A program made the position numbers and the translations under genes. Source: Nonlabens arenilitoris (GTDB taxonomy: Bacteria; Bacteroidota; Bacteroidia; Flavobacteriales; Flavobacteriaceae). Taken from it: DNA of 64,000 nt. Positions 9,800 to 18,373 of the stretch are shown piece after piece; the first letter of the stretch is position 1; each line of letters opens with the position of its first letter. The stretch covers positions 1,501,501-1,565,500 of the forward strand of contig NZ_MTPW01000001.1 of assembly GCF_002954765.1 (NCBI RefSeq), read 5' to 3'. The notes under the pieces are model-generated. The model searched no databases. It was not told the origin of the DNA and worked only from the letters and a program-made list of their open reading frames with translations.

Positions 9800-9881
9800 T
9801 ATTCGTCTACACTTCTTTTATGCCTAACGAAAACCGCCAATTTAAGACCTCTTCTACAGGTAATTTTGGGTCATAATTAAA
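9800..9881 (+). promoter_or_regulatory. Promoter region with conserved upstream box (copy C)
   Basis: ATTCGTCTACACTT is at 9801-9814, with inverted ACGAA 20 nt after TTCGT as in copy A. A perfect TAnnTTTG element (TAATTTTG) lies at 9861-9868 and TAATTAAA at 9874-9881. Box-to-element spacings are 61 and 74 nt, the same as copy A. It drives the GT2 gene at 9893 and sits in the divergent spacer with the large membrane gene. Confidence 0.65.
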
Positions 9882-9892
9882 CATCAATTATT

Positions 9893-10726
9893 ATGAAAAC
9901 TGGAATTATCATCCCTTGCTACAACGAAGAAAAAAGAATAGACACAGCTGCATTTAATGCCTTTATTCAATCTCATGAAGACTATCATTTATGTTTTGTA
10001 AATGATGGAAGTAAAGATAATACTCTAGATGTACTAAATACAATGCAAAGAGAAACTCCTAGTAGAGTAAGTATTGTAGATGTGAAAAAAAATGCAGGTA
10101 AAGCAGCAGCAGTAAGATCTGGTGCTAGGTACTTATTTAATCGTGAAGATATCGATTACATAGGCTTTATCGATGCAGATTTATCTACCGACTTTAAAGA
10201 TTTCAAAAAGTTGGTAGATACTCTTCACAACAATGATGAGTTAACAATGGTATATGGATCTAGAGGTAAAGGTGAAGGTCAAATTGAGCGCAATGTATTG
10301 AGAAAACTATTTTCTCAAATCGTAAAACTATTCATCTTTATGATTTTAGGATTACCTATTGAAGACACACAATGTGGTGCAAAAGTCTTTAAAAGAGACA
10401 TTATTCCACTTGCATATGATAAGCAGTTTTTAACGAGATGGTTATTTGATGTAGAGATTTTCTTGAGAATGAAAAAGCATTTTGGTAGAAAAGCAATTAT
10501 GAATAAAATGTATGAGCAGCCATTAGAAAGATGGGTACATATGGATGATTCAAAATTAGGATTTAAAGACGCAATTCAAATCCCAGTAATGTTAATGAGT
10601 ATCTGGTATTCTTATAATTTAACGGCTCAATTTGCAGTTACAGCACCGCAATTTCAATTAGCAGTTAATGATGGCTTTGAAGTATATGCTGGCGATGTAA
10701 ATTGGGAAGGTCGTATGGCAGCATAA
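9893..10726 (+). CDS. GT2 glycosyltransferase, dolichyl/polyprenyl-phosphate glycosyltransferase type
   Basis: This 277-residue protein opens with TGIIIPCYNEEKRI, followed by FVNDGSKDNT and the DxD-type motif IDADLSTD near residue 93. MVYGSRGKGEG and IEDTQCGAKVFKRDI are signatures of ALG5/DPM1-like enzymes that load a sugar on a polyprenyl phosphate. TRWLFDVEIFLRMKK (residues 183-197) matches the conserved FDVE region. One possible membrane-interacting segment (VKLFIFMILGLP) is present. Polyprenyl-phosphate sugars are donors for GT-C membrane enzymes, so it could feed the divergent large membrane protein. Its own cluster-type promoter lies upstream. Its stop codon abuts the stop of the convergent SCO gene with no spacer. 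Confidence 0.88.
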   Translation: MKTGIIIPCYNEEKRIDTAAFNAFIQSHEDYHLCFVNDGSKDNTLDVLNTMQRETPSRVSIVDVKKNAGKAAAVRSGARYLFNREDIDYIGFIDADLSTDFKDFKKLVDTLHNNDELTMVYGSRGKGEGQIERNVLRKLFSQIVKLFIFMILGLPIEDTQCGAKVFKRDIIPLAYDKQFLTRWLFDVEIFLRMKKHFGRKAIMNKMYEQPLERWVHMDDSKLGFKDAIQIPVMLMSIWYSYNLTAQFAVTAPQFQLAVNDGFEVYAGDVNWEGRMAA

Positions 10727-11404
10727 TTACTCTTCATAAGTAGCTTTAAGTATGTATATGTCCTCAATAAGAGCTTCTATTTCTTCCATTTGAGTGCCAT
10801 CATAAGTACGACTGCGCAACCTGCCTTCTTTATCTATAAGAACAAAGTTTTCAGTATGTACCATGTCATACTTACCTCCATAAGGAGCATCTTTAGCAGC
10901 TAGATAAGATTTACGCGCTAGATTGTAAATTTGTTCTTTTTCACCAGTGACGAGGTTCCATTTATGATCCAGTACACCTTTTTCAAGAGCATAGGCTTTT
11001 AATATCTCAGGCGTATCATATTCAGGCGTTACACTATGTGATAGAAAAAACACCTCATCATCATCCTTAAACTCTTTTTGCAATACGGTCATGTTTTTAG
11101 TCATCGTTGGACAAATGGTGGGACAAGTTGTGAAGAAAAAGTCAGCCACATAGATTTTGCCTTGATAATCCTGTTCAGTAATTGTATCTCCATTTTGATT
11201 AATTAATTGAAATGGCGCTACTTTGTGATATTTCTTTACAAACAGCATGCTGTCGTCTACCAGTGTAGGATCAAACTGGTCTGGTTGTAAAACTATTAAA
11301 TCTTTCTTGGGCGTTAATAAATGTTGCATAGCCAGGAAAATGACCGTGCACAGCACAAGCATAAAAAGAGCACGCCATTTATTTTTAATCAAGAATTGAA
11401 GCAT
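10727..11404 (-). CDS. SCO1/SenC-type copper chaperone
   Basis: This 225-residue protein has an N-terminal membrane anchor (ALFMLVLCTVIFLAM) and a thioredoxin fold. The copper ligands are visible: Cys94 and Cys98 in FTTCPTICPTM and His183 in MVHTENF. SCO proteins deliver copper to the CuA site of cytochrome oxidase or maintain its thiols in the periplasm. The upstream region shows no partner oxidase gene here, so it is a free-standing copy. It is convergent with the GT2 gene with no intergenic base. Confidence 0.92.
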   Translation of the reverse strand: MLQFLIKNKWRALFMLVLCTVIFLAMQHLLTPKKDLIVLQPDQFDPTLVDDSMLFVKKYHKVAPFQLINQNGDTITEQDYQGKIYVADFFFTTCPTICPTMTKNMTVLQKEFKDDDEVFFLSHSVTPEYDTPEILKAYALEKGVLDHKWNLVTGEKEQIYNLARKSYLAAKDAPYGGKYDMVHTENFVLIDKEGRLRSRTYDGTQMEEIEALIEDIYILKATYEE

Positions 11405-11531
11405 GTGTGATACTTTTTTACAAAATTACGACCTAATTATCAGCTGTTCTAGTCTTTGTCGGAGACTTTCATAAACACTTAAAATTTGATTTAAAAATTA
11501 TAGATACTTTAATAAAGTAAAGTGGTTTTTT

Positions 11532-11551
11532 TACGCTTTCGCGGAAGCGTA
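11532..11551. repeat. Highly iterated palindrome, copy 2 (GG variant, intergenic)
   Basis: It reads CGCTTTCGCGGAAGCG flanked by TA arms. One base departs from perfect symmetry, and the same base does so in copies 4 and 8. This copy is intergenic. Confidence 0.9.
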
Positions 11552-11651
11552 TTCTCAAAATAATACTCTCTCTTCCATCCAGTAGTTAATTACAACGACC
11601 ATAAAGCTGTACGCTGTGCGCCTTAATTGCTTGAGCAATTAACCATATAGA

Positions 11652-11683
11652 TTGTGTAAAATGAGTGCAAAGGCCTATTTTTG
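11652..11683 (+). promoter_or_regulatory. Bacteroidota-type promoter for rseP
   Basis: TTG at 11652-11654, a 21-nt spacer, and TATTTTTG at 11676-11683 fit the phylum consensus of a -33 TTG and a -7 TAnnTTTG. Transcription should begin near 11690, just ahead of the ATG at 11706. Confidence 0.6.
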
Positions 11684-11705
11684 CGCTCGTTAAATTAGAA
11701 CAGCA

Positions 11706-13051
11706 ATGCATCCATATCTGGTAATAGCCATCAATTTTTTACTGAGTCTTTCATTACTTATCGTTTTACACGAGTTAGGACATTTTATTCCAGCACGGTT
11801 ATTCAAAACGAGAGTCGAAAAATTCTTTTTATTTTTTGATATCAAATATTCTTTATTTAAGAAAAAAATAGGGGAGACAGAGTATGGAATAGGCTGGTTA
11901 CCATTAGGTGGTTATGTGAAAATCGCTGGAATGATTGATGAAAGCATGGATAAAGAGCAAATGGCCGAAGAGCCTAAGCCTTGGGAATTCCGTTCTAAAC
12001 CAGCATGGCAACGACTAATCATAATGTTAGGTGGTGTTGTTGTAAATGTGATGGTAGGTTTTTTCATTTACATTATGATTTTTATACCTATGGTGGTGAG
12101 CAGGCTACGGGAACAGATTATAAATTTGGTTTTGGGATGCCGCCGGTCTTACAAGAAATAGGCTTTAAGAATGGAGATCAAGTATTGCTTGTTGATGGTG
12201 ATACATTACAAATTGCAGATAATCTGGTAAACAGACTTGTTTTTAGGGATGTAGAAACGGTAACGGTTATAAGAGATGGTAGTCCAGTAGATATTACTAT
12301 TCCAGAAGATATAGGTAAACGTGTTTTTTATGCAGACATTATGGGACCTCTAGAGGCTAGGTTTCCATTTGAGATAGGTGATGTTGAACCAGGAACTGTT
12401 GCAGACTCTATAGGGCTTAAACCAGGAATGACTATCGTAGAGATGGCAGGATACCCTATTTCTTATAATACAGATTATACTTATGCCATTAACCATGTAG
12501 TTAATGATAGTACACCATTTGAATTAAAAATTCAGAATGAAAACGGCATGGTGCAAACCAAAATTATTGATTTTAAAAACAATAAGAGACGTGTCATAGG
12601 TTTTAGAAAGAAACCTACTGTAGAATATGCTACTGCGACAAAACTGGATTATAGTTTTAGTGAGAGTATCAATAAGGGAATTTCCCATGGATACTGGACT
12701 ATGCAGGATTATGTGAAACAATTTAAATATGTGTTCACTAAAAAAGGAGCAAGTCAATTGGGTGGTTTTGGAACCATCGCAAAGTTGTATCCAGATACAT
12801 GGGACTGGCGTAAATTCTGGGAACGTACGGCATGGATATCTTTTGTGCTAGCGATTATGAATATTTTACCAATTCCAGCTTTAGACGGTGGACATGTCAT
12901 GTTTTTACTTTATGAAATGGTTACAGGACGTAAGCCAGGCGATAAATTTTTAGAGCGCGCTCAGTTAATTGGGATTTTTATTTTACTTGCTTTAATGCTC
13001 TATGCAAATGGAAATGACCTATATAAGGCGATTTCAGAAAATTTCTTTTAA
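11706..13051 (+). pseudogene. rseP: RIP metalloprotease RseP (site-2 protease), one-base frameshift near 12079-12083
   Basis: The first part (11706 to about 12083) carries the zinc site HELGH at residues 22-26 in the first membrane helix, then GGYVKIAGM and the conserved RLIIMLGGVVVNVMVGF. The second part, in the -1 frame, continues ATGTDYKFGFGMPPVLQEIGF, one or two PDZ domains (GFKNGDQVLLVDGD; GTVADSIGLKPGMTIVEMAG) and the C-terminal active-site helix NILPIPALDGGHV. Adding one T to the T5 run at 12079-12083 gives 448 residues, the normal family length. RseP cleaves membrane anti-sigma factors and remnant signal peptides inside the inner membrane. Both catalytic parts are intact, so the break is probably a sequence error and not decay. 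Confidence 0.88.
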
Positions 13052-13077
13052 AGTAATTTCAATTATTCGCTAAAAAA

Positions 13078-13110
13078 TTTGGCGGCAAATAAAAAAACGT
13101 TTTATATTTG
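13078..13110 (+). promoter_or_regulatory. tRNA-Asn promoter
   Basis: TTTG at 13078-13081, a 21-nt spacer and TATATTTG at 13103-13110 form a perfect Bacteroidota promoter about 44 nt upstream of the tRNA. Confidence 0.75.
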
Positions 13111-13153
13111 CGCTCGCTAAAGCAAATTAGTTTTAGTGTTGTGTATATCACAT

Positions 13154-13227
13154 TCCTCTTTAGCTCAGTTGGTTAGAGCATCTGACTGTTAATCAGAGGG
13201 TCCTTGGTTCGAGCCCAAGAAGAGGAG
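13154..13227 (+). tRNA. tRNA-Asn (anticodon GTT)
   Basis: The cloverleaf closes completely. The acceptor stem is TCCTCTT (13154-13160) with AAGAGGA (13220-13226), discriminator G at 13227. The D arm starts TTAGCTCAGTTGGTTAGAGC. The anticodon stem is TCTGA/TCAGA around CTGTTAA, with GTT at 13188-13190. The T arm is CTTGG-TTCGAGC-CCAAG. The terminal CCA is not encoded. Confidence 0.97.
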
Positions 13228-13234
13228 CAAAAAT

Positions 13235-13262
13235 AGCCGTTCAGTAATGAGCGGCTTTTTTT
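13235..13262 (+). terminator. Rho-independent terminator after tRNA-Asn
   Basis: The arms AGCCG (13235-13239) and CGGCT (13252-13256) enclose a 12-nt loop and are followed by a run of T. It lies 8 nt after the tRNA. Confidence 0.85.
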
Positions 13263-13420
13263 ATGCTTTAAAGAAAAGTTATAGGGTTCTTCATATTCTC
13301 ACATTACTTCCTTAAGTACACCTTATTTCCCTATACTTATTTCCCTATATTTACGTTTAATAACAATGATTCAATCCAGTGAGTTAATCGCTTGGATTTC
13401 AATATATATACGTAGGATTA

Positions 13421-14830
13421 ATGAGCTGTAATAGTTGTGGAACCGGTGGAGGAACTCCAGGCGGTTGTAAAAATCACGGTACATGTGGTACTAGTGGATG
13501 TAATAAATTGACGGTTTTTGACTGGTTAGCAAACATGGAATTGCCAGACGGTCAGGCACCTTTTAATTATGTAGAAGTAAGGTTTAAAAATAGCCGTAAA
13601 GAATATTTTATTAACTCTGAAAATTTACAATTAAAAATAGGTGACATCGTTGCCACACAGACAGAGACTGGTCACGACATAGGTATAGTAACTCTTACTG
13701 GTGAGTTAGTACGTGTACAATTGAAGAAAAAGAAAATCCGTTATGAGACAGATGATATGCCTAAGGTTTATCGCATCGCGTCACAGACAGATATAGATAA
13801 ATGGAAGGCAGCTCGTGAGAGAGAAGAACCTATGAAGGTGCGCGCACGTGAAATAGCCATACGTTTAAACCTTCAAATGAAAATCTCTGATATTGAATTT
13901 CAGGGAGACGGATCAAAAGCTACCTTTTACTATACTGCAGAAGAACGCGTTGATTTCCGCCAGTTAATTAGAGAATACGCAACAGAGTTTAAGACACGTA
14001 TTGAGATGCGCCAGATAGGTTTGCGTCAAGAAGCTGCTAGATTAGGTGGTATAGGGTCATGTGGTCGCGAGTTATGCTGTTCAACTTGGTTAACAGACTT
14101 CCGTTCAGTAACAACTAGTGCAGCACGTTATCAAAACCTTTCTTTAAATCCACAAAAACTTGCTGGACAATGTGGGAAATTAAAGTGTTGTTTAAATTAT
14201 GAACTAGATTCATATATGGACGCTCTCAAGGACTTTCCTAAACAAAACCAGAAATTATACACTGAAAAAGGAACCGCTGTTTGTCAGAAAATTGACATCT
14301 TTAAAGGACTGATGTGGTATTGTTATGAAGGAGAATGGATGAACTGGCATACATTAACTACAACACAAGTACATGAGATTGTTTCTAAAAATAAAGCCAA
14401 AGAAAAAGTAGCTAGTATAGAAGAATATGCAGCAGAGCATGTTGTTATTGAAGAAGTTAACTTTGAAAACGTTGTGGGACAAGATAGTTTGACTCGTTTT
14501 GATCAACCTGCTACTAAAAATAAAAAGCGTAAAAAACGTCGTAATAATCGTGGTCCTAAACCAGATGCCGCTGCAAAGAAAACATCACAGCCTAATCATA
14601 AGAAAGCACCGCAATCTAAGGCGCCACAGACTAAAGGTCCAAAACCAGATGCAAAAGGTCAGAAACCTAAACCTAAGCCTAGAAGAAAACCGACCAATCA
14701 AAATAAACCCAAAGACGGGACTCAAACCACGCAGTCAAAACCTAAGCCTAAACCAACAGGTGATGCCGCTAATAAACCGCGTAAAAAAAGGCCCAATAAT
14801 CGCAATAGACCACCTAAGAAAAACGAGTAA
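13421..14830 (+). CDS. ricT: PSP1-domain protein, RicT/YaaT family
   Basis: This 469-residue protein begins with a Cys/Gly-rich segment (six Cys in the first 30 residues, e.g. MSCNSCGTGGG), typical of RicT proteins that bind Fe-S clusters. The PSP1 core includes GDIVATQTETGHDIGIVTL near residue 75 and the Cys-containing GGIGSCGRELCCSTWL and GQCGKLKCCLNYE. From about residue 365 the tail is low-complexity Lys/Pro/Arg/Asn, probably disordered and able to bind nucleic acid. In Bacillus RicT works with RicA/RicF and RNase Y in mRNA maturation; its exact role in Bacteroidota is not established. The stop overlaps the gldH start (TAATG), so it heads an operon of ricT, gldH and pbp1A. Confidence 0.88.
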   Translation: MSCNSCGTGGGTPGGCKNHGTCGTSGCNKLTVFDWLANMELPDGQAPFNYVEVRFKNSRKEYFINSENLQLKIGDIVATQTETGHDIGIVTLTGELVRVQLKKKKIRYETDDMPKVYRIASQTDIDKWKAAREREEPMKVRAREIAIRLNLQMKISDIEFQGDGSKATFYYTAEERVDFRQLIREYATEFKTRIEMRQIGLRQEAARLGGIGSCGRELCCSTWLTDFRSVTTSAARYQNLSLNPQKLAGQCGKLKCCLNYELDSYMDALKDFPKQNQKLYTEKGTAVCQKIDIFKGLMWYCYEGEWMNWHTLTTTQVHEIVSKNKAKEKVASIEEYAAEHVVIEEVNFENVVGQDSLTRFDQPATKNKKRKKRRNNRGPKPDAAAKKTSQPNHKKAPQSKAPQTKGPKPDAKGQKPKPKPRRKPTNQNKPKDGTQTTQSKPKPKPTGDAANKPRKKRPNNRNRPPKKNE

Positions 14831-15327
14831 TGAGAATCACCTTACTTTTAATTTTAAGTTGTTTAACCTTGGTGTCTTGCGATAATAATTTAGTTGATTC
14901 GCAATCAGTTGCCTTTAGCGATGCTCAATGGAGTCTTCTTGAAGCGCCTGTTTTTAAGATTCAGCCAGTAGATACAGTGAACACATATGACATGTTTCTC
15001 CATATGAGAAATAATCACAACTATGCCTATAGCAACCTATACTTAATCGCCGAGATGAAATTTCCACAAGGAAAAATCGTTACAGACACATTAGAGTATA
15101 ACATGGCCACACCACAAGGTCAATTCCTAGGCTCAGGTTATAGTGATGTTTATGAAAATAAATTATGGTATAAGGAAGGAGTACGCTTTCGCGAAAGCGG
15201 AACTTATCTACTCACCTTACGCCATGCAATGAGAAAAAATGGTTCTGTAGACGGTATTGCCCAGTTAGAAGGAGTACTCGATATAGGATATAGTATAGAA
15301 AAACAAGTGCAACATGGCAGCAACTAA
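14830..15327 (+). CDS. gldH: Gliding motility lipoprotein GldH
   Basis: This 165-residue protein has a type II signal peptide with lipobox LVSC and Cys17 as the acylated residue. The family-typical segments DAQWSLLEAPVFKI, LHMRNNHNYAYSNLYLI and LWYKEGVRFRESG are present. GldH is an outer-membrane-associated lipoprotein needed for gliding in Flavobacterium, in the Gld system linked to type IX secretion. Its position between ricT and a class A penicillin-binding protein is the usual one in flavobacteria. It overlaps ricT by one base and pbp1A by 14 bases. Palindrome copy 3 lies inside it and encodes RFRES. Confidence 0.92.
   Translation: MRITLLLILSCLTLVSCDNNLVDSQSVAFSDAQWSLLEAPVFKIQPVDTVNTYDMFLHMRNNHNYAYSNLYLIAEMKFPQGKIVTDTLEYNMATPQGQFLGSGYSDVYENKLWYKEGVRFRESGTYLLTLRHAMRKNGSVDGIAQLEGVLDIGYSIEKQVQHGSN
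15184..15199. repeat. Highly iterated palindrome, copy 3 (in gldH)
   Basis: Exact CGCTTTCGCGAAAGCG core, read in frame as R-F-R-E-S. Confidence 0.95.
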
Positions 15328-17650
15328 AGCACAAAAAGCTCAAAAAGAGCAAGAAACTAAGAAGAATATTAAATTATTCTGGAAACTAGTATTTGTAGGT
15401 ATAGGAATGGTAATTCTTTTATTTTTACTTACAGCATGGGGAATCTTCGGTTCTTTACCAGATCACACCATATTAGAAAACCCACAATCTGAACTAGCCA
15501 CAGAAATAGTCACGGCAGATGGTAAAACGCTAGGTAGCTTTTATACAGATAATCGTAAACCAGTGAAGTATGAGGATCTACCACAAAATCTTATCGACGC
15601 ACTAGTCTCGACTGAAGATGAACGTTTCTGGGATCATAGTGGTATTGATGGTTATGGTACAGCTAGAGCATTTGCCTTTTTAGGACAAAAAGGTGGTGCA
15701 AGTACCATCACGCAACAGCTAGCAAAACTGTACTTTACAGAGCAGCGCAGTAGTAACAAAATTGAACGTGGAATTCAGAAAATCCGGGAATGGATTATCG
15801 CTACACGTCTTGAAAAACAGTATACTAAAGAAGAGATAATCACGCAGTATTTAAATCAGTTTGATTTTTTAAAACAAGCCATAGGTATACGATCAGCTTC
15901 TAATATTTATTTTGGTAAAGAGCCTAAGGAATTAACTGTAGAAGAAAGTGCGGTTTTTGTAGCCATGCTCAAAAACCCTAGACAGTTCAATCCTTATAGA
16001 GAAATATCTAAAGAAAAATCATTAGGTCGTCGTAATCAGGTTTTTGTTCAAATGGTGCGCAATGGAAAAATGACTGAAGCAACTAAAGATAGTCTTAGAG
16101 AACAACCTATTAAATTAAACTTTACACCAGAAGGTCACAACGACGGTATGGGGACTTATTTCCGCGAGTATTTAAGAGACTGGTTGAAGGATTGGGCAGC
16201 TAGTAATACTAATCCAGAGACTGGAGAGAATTATAATCTCTATAATGATGGGTTAAAGATTAATGTAACGATCGATAGTCGCATGCAAAAATATGCAGAA
16301 GATGCCATGGTTGCACATATGGCAAACCTGCAGCTAGAGTTTGATTCCCAAAACGAGAAATTAAAAACGGCTCCTTTTAGAGACATCACTGCAAAACAGG
16401 TTGAATCTTCAATTAATCGCGCCATAAAAGTTTCAGAAAGATGGAAATTGATGAAGAAAGAAGGCAAGTCAGAAAAAGAAATTCTTGCAAGTTTTGATAA
16501 AGAAACAGAGATGACTGTCTTTGATTGGCAGGCTCCAGGTCGCGAGCGTGACACAGTAATGACACCACGTGATTCAATATACTACTATAAGAAATTCTTG
16601 CAAGTAGGTATGATGTCTATGGAACCTCAAACAGGTTATGTAAAAGCTTGGGTAGGTGGAATTAATCACAAGCATTTTAAATTTGATCATGTTAAAAAAG
16701 GAGTGCGCCAGGCTGGATCTACCTTTAAGCCATTTTTATATGCAACAGCTATAGATCTATTAAAATATTCTCCATGTAAAGAATTACCAGATGGAGAATA
16801 TACGATACCAGCAGGCAAACATGGTAATACTAAGGACTGGACGCCTAGTAATTCTAATGGAAAGTATGGTACGATTAGGACATTGAAAGATGCTCTAGCA
16901 CATTCTGTAAACACAATATCTGCTAGATTAATGGATGATGTAGGACCACAACCTGTGATAGATCTTGCAGGTCGTCTAGGTATAAATACTAAAGAAATGG
17001 CACCTGTTCCTTCACTAGCATTGGGTACTGCAGATGTAAGCCTTTTTGAAATGGTAGGCGCATATGGTGTTTTTGCAAATGAAGGTATTTACAATACTCC
17101 AGTTTTAGTAACTAGTATTCAAGATAAAAATGGTACGGTACTTTATCAATATGTTCCAGAAACAAGAGATGTGATGAATCCCGAAACCGCATTTGTAACT
17201 CTTAAATTAATGCAAGGTGTTACTCAATCTGGTAGTGGAAGCCGTTTGAGAGGTAGCTGGGCAAAAAACAATAAGTTCTATAAAAGTGTAGTAACTGGCT
17301 ACCCATATGATTTTAAAAATGAAATAGCTGGTAAAACAGGTACTACTCAAAACAACTCTGATGGATGGTTTATGGGTATTGTTCCTAATTTAGTGTCTGG
17401 TGTATGGGTAGGTGGAGAAGATCGTTCAGTCCATTTTCCTAGCACTCGTTATGGTCAAGGTGCTACTATGGCACTACCTATATGGGGTTCTTACATGAAA
17501 TCTGTTTATGCAGATGAAAATCTGGATATATCAAAAGCAAATTTCAATGAACCAGAAAATTTATCCATTATAGTAGATTGTGAAGAGTATAAGAATGGTG
17601 ATGATGGTTTAGAAGATGAAGATGACGCTGGCGATGAATTAGGAATGTAA
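15314..17650 (+). CDS. Class A penicillin-binding protein 1A (transglycosylase/transpeptidase)
   Basis: This 778-residue protein has an N-terminal cytoplasmic tail, a membrane helix (LVFVGIGMVILLFLLTAWGIF) and two periplasmic catalytic domains. The glycosyltransferase 51 domain shows EDERFWDHSGID, with the catalytic Glu, and GASTITQQLAKLYF. The transpeptidase domain has the SxxK motif in AGSTFKPF, SVN in AHSVNTISA and KTGT in AGKTGTTQNN. It polymerises and crosslinks peptidoglycan. The C-terminus is acidic (GDDGLEDEDDAGDELGM). Overlap of 14 nt with gldH indicates cotranscription with ricT-gldH, and the exonuclease gene follows after 12 nt. Confidence 0.95.
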   Translation: MAATKAQKAQKEQETKKNIKLFWKLVFVGIGMVILLFLLTAWGIFGSLPDHTILENPQSELATEIVTADGKTLGSFYTDNRKPVKYEDLPQNLIDALVSTEDERFWDHSGIDGYGTARAFAFLGQKGGASTITQQLAKLYFTEQRSSNKIERGIQKIREWIIATRLEKQYTKEEIITQYLNQFDFLKQAIGIRSASNIYFGKEPKELTVEESAVFVAMLKNPRQFNPYREISKEKSLGRRNQVFVQMVRNGKMTEATKDSLREQPIKLNFTPEGHNDGMGTYFREYLRDWLKDWAASNTNPETGENYNLYNDGLKINVTIDSRMQKYAEDAMVAHMANLQLEFDSQNEKLKTAPFRDITAKQVESSINRAIKVSERWKLMKKEGKSEKEILASFDKETEMTVFDWQAPGRERDTVMTPRDSIYYYKKFLQVGMMSMEPQTGYVKAWVGGINHKHFKFDHVKKGVRQAGSTFKPFLYATAIDLLKYSPCKELPDGEYTIPAGKHGNTKDWTPSNSNGKYGTIRTLKDALAHSVNTISARLMDDVGPQPVIDLAGRLGINTKEMAPVPSLALGTADVSLFEMVGAYGVFANEGIYNTPVLVTSIQDKNGTVLYQYVPETRDVMNPETAFVTLKLMQGVTQSGSGSRLRGSWAKNNKFYKSVVTGYPYDFKNEIAGKTGTTQNNSDGWFMGIVPNLVSGVWVGGEDRSVHFPSTRYGQGATMALPIWGSYMKSVYADENLDISKANFNEPENLSIIVDCEEYKNGDDGLEDEDDAGDELGM

Positions 17651-17662
17651 ATAGTAACTGAT

Positions 17663-18373
17663 ATGCTAGATGCACTTAAACTCGAGAATGTCCTGTTTCT
17701 AGATATAGAAACAGTTCCTTTACATCCATCATTTGATAAACTGGATGTTTTAGATCAGCAGCTCTATGCAGATAAAACTAAATATCAACGTAAAGAAGAA
17801 TTTACACCCGAGGAATTTTATGATCGTGCAGGTATCTGGGCAGAGTTTGGTAAAATAGTTTGCATATCAGTAGGGTACTTTGTAGACCGTACTTATAGAC
17901 AGTTTAGAGTACGCAGTTTTACAGGATCTGAAATTGACCTCTTAGAAGAGTTCAGTACATTACTTAAAAACCATTTCTCTGGAAGACATCATTTGCTTTG
18001 TGCCCATAACGGTAAGGAGTTTGATTTCCCTTTTATAGCAAGACGTATGATTATTAATGGAATTGCTATACCTGCAAAACTTAATCTCTTTGGTAAAAAG
18101 CCATGGGAAGTACCGCATTTAGATACTATGGAGTTATGGAAATTTGGCGATTATAAGCATTTCACATCTCTAAAATTAATGACTCGTGTATTAGGTATTT
18201 CATCGCCTAAGGATGACATAGATGGCTCTCAAGTACGCAATGTGTATTATGAAGAAAACGATGTGAACCGCATTGCTAGATATTGTGAAAAAGACGTTAT
18301 CGCTGTAGCTCAAATAGTTCTTAAATTGCGATTAGAACCTTTACTTACAGATGACCAAATCATCACAAAATAA
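17663..18373 (+). CDS. RNase H-fold 3'-5' exonuclease (DEDD, PolB-like)
   Basis: This 236-residue protein carries the DEDD carboxylates: ENVLFLDIETVPL (D and E, residues 14-16), the Exo II-like AHNGKEFDFPFIARRM, and Exo III near RYCEKDVIAVAQI. The order and spacing fit predicted 3'-5' exonucleases related to the polymerase-B proofreading domain, found widely in Bacteroidota. The substrate (DNA repair or RNA) is unknown. It lies 12 nt after the pbp1A gene and overlaps the ABC ATPase gene by 23 nt, so it is probably in the same operon. Confidence 0.85.
   Translation: MLDALKLENVLFLDIETVPLHPSFDKLDVLDQQLYADKTKYQRKEEFTPEEFYDRAGIWAEFGKIVCISVGYFVDRTYRQFRVRSFTGSEIDLLEEFSTLLKNHFSGRHHLLCAHNGKEFDFPFIARRMIINGIAIPAKLNLFGKKPWEVPHLDTMELWKFGDYKHFTSLKLMTRVLGISSPKDDIDGSQVRNVYYEENDVNRIARYCEKDVIAVAQIVLKLRLEPLLTDDQIITK

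Larger units (their letters stand above)
11405..11705. other. Intergenic region between the SCO gene and rseP
   Basis: This 301-nt stretch holds no credible ORF. It contains palindrome copy 2 at 11532-11551 and, near its right end, the rseP promoter at 11652-11683. The remainder is AT-rich with nothing I can assign. Confidence 0.6.

Noticed and set aside
12005..12080. Alternative start for a separate protein at 12005
   Set aside because: The first 25 codons are rseP read in a second frame; the sequence becomes family-like only after about 12083. It is the second part of the frameshifted rseP.
14499..14885. Overlapping ORF inside the Lys/Pro-rich end of ricT and across gldH
   Set aside because: It is a frame shadow of a low-complexity region; it has no start context and runs through two clear genes.
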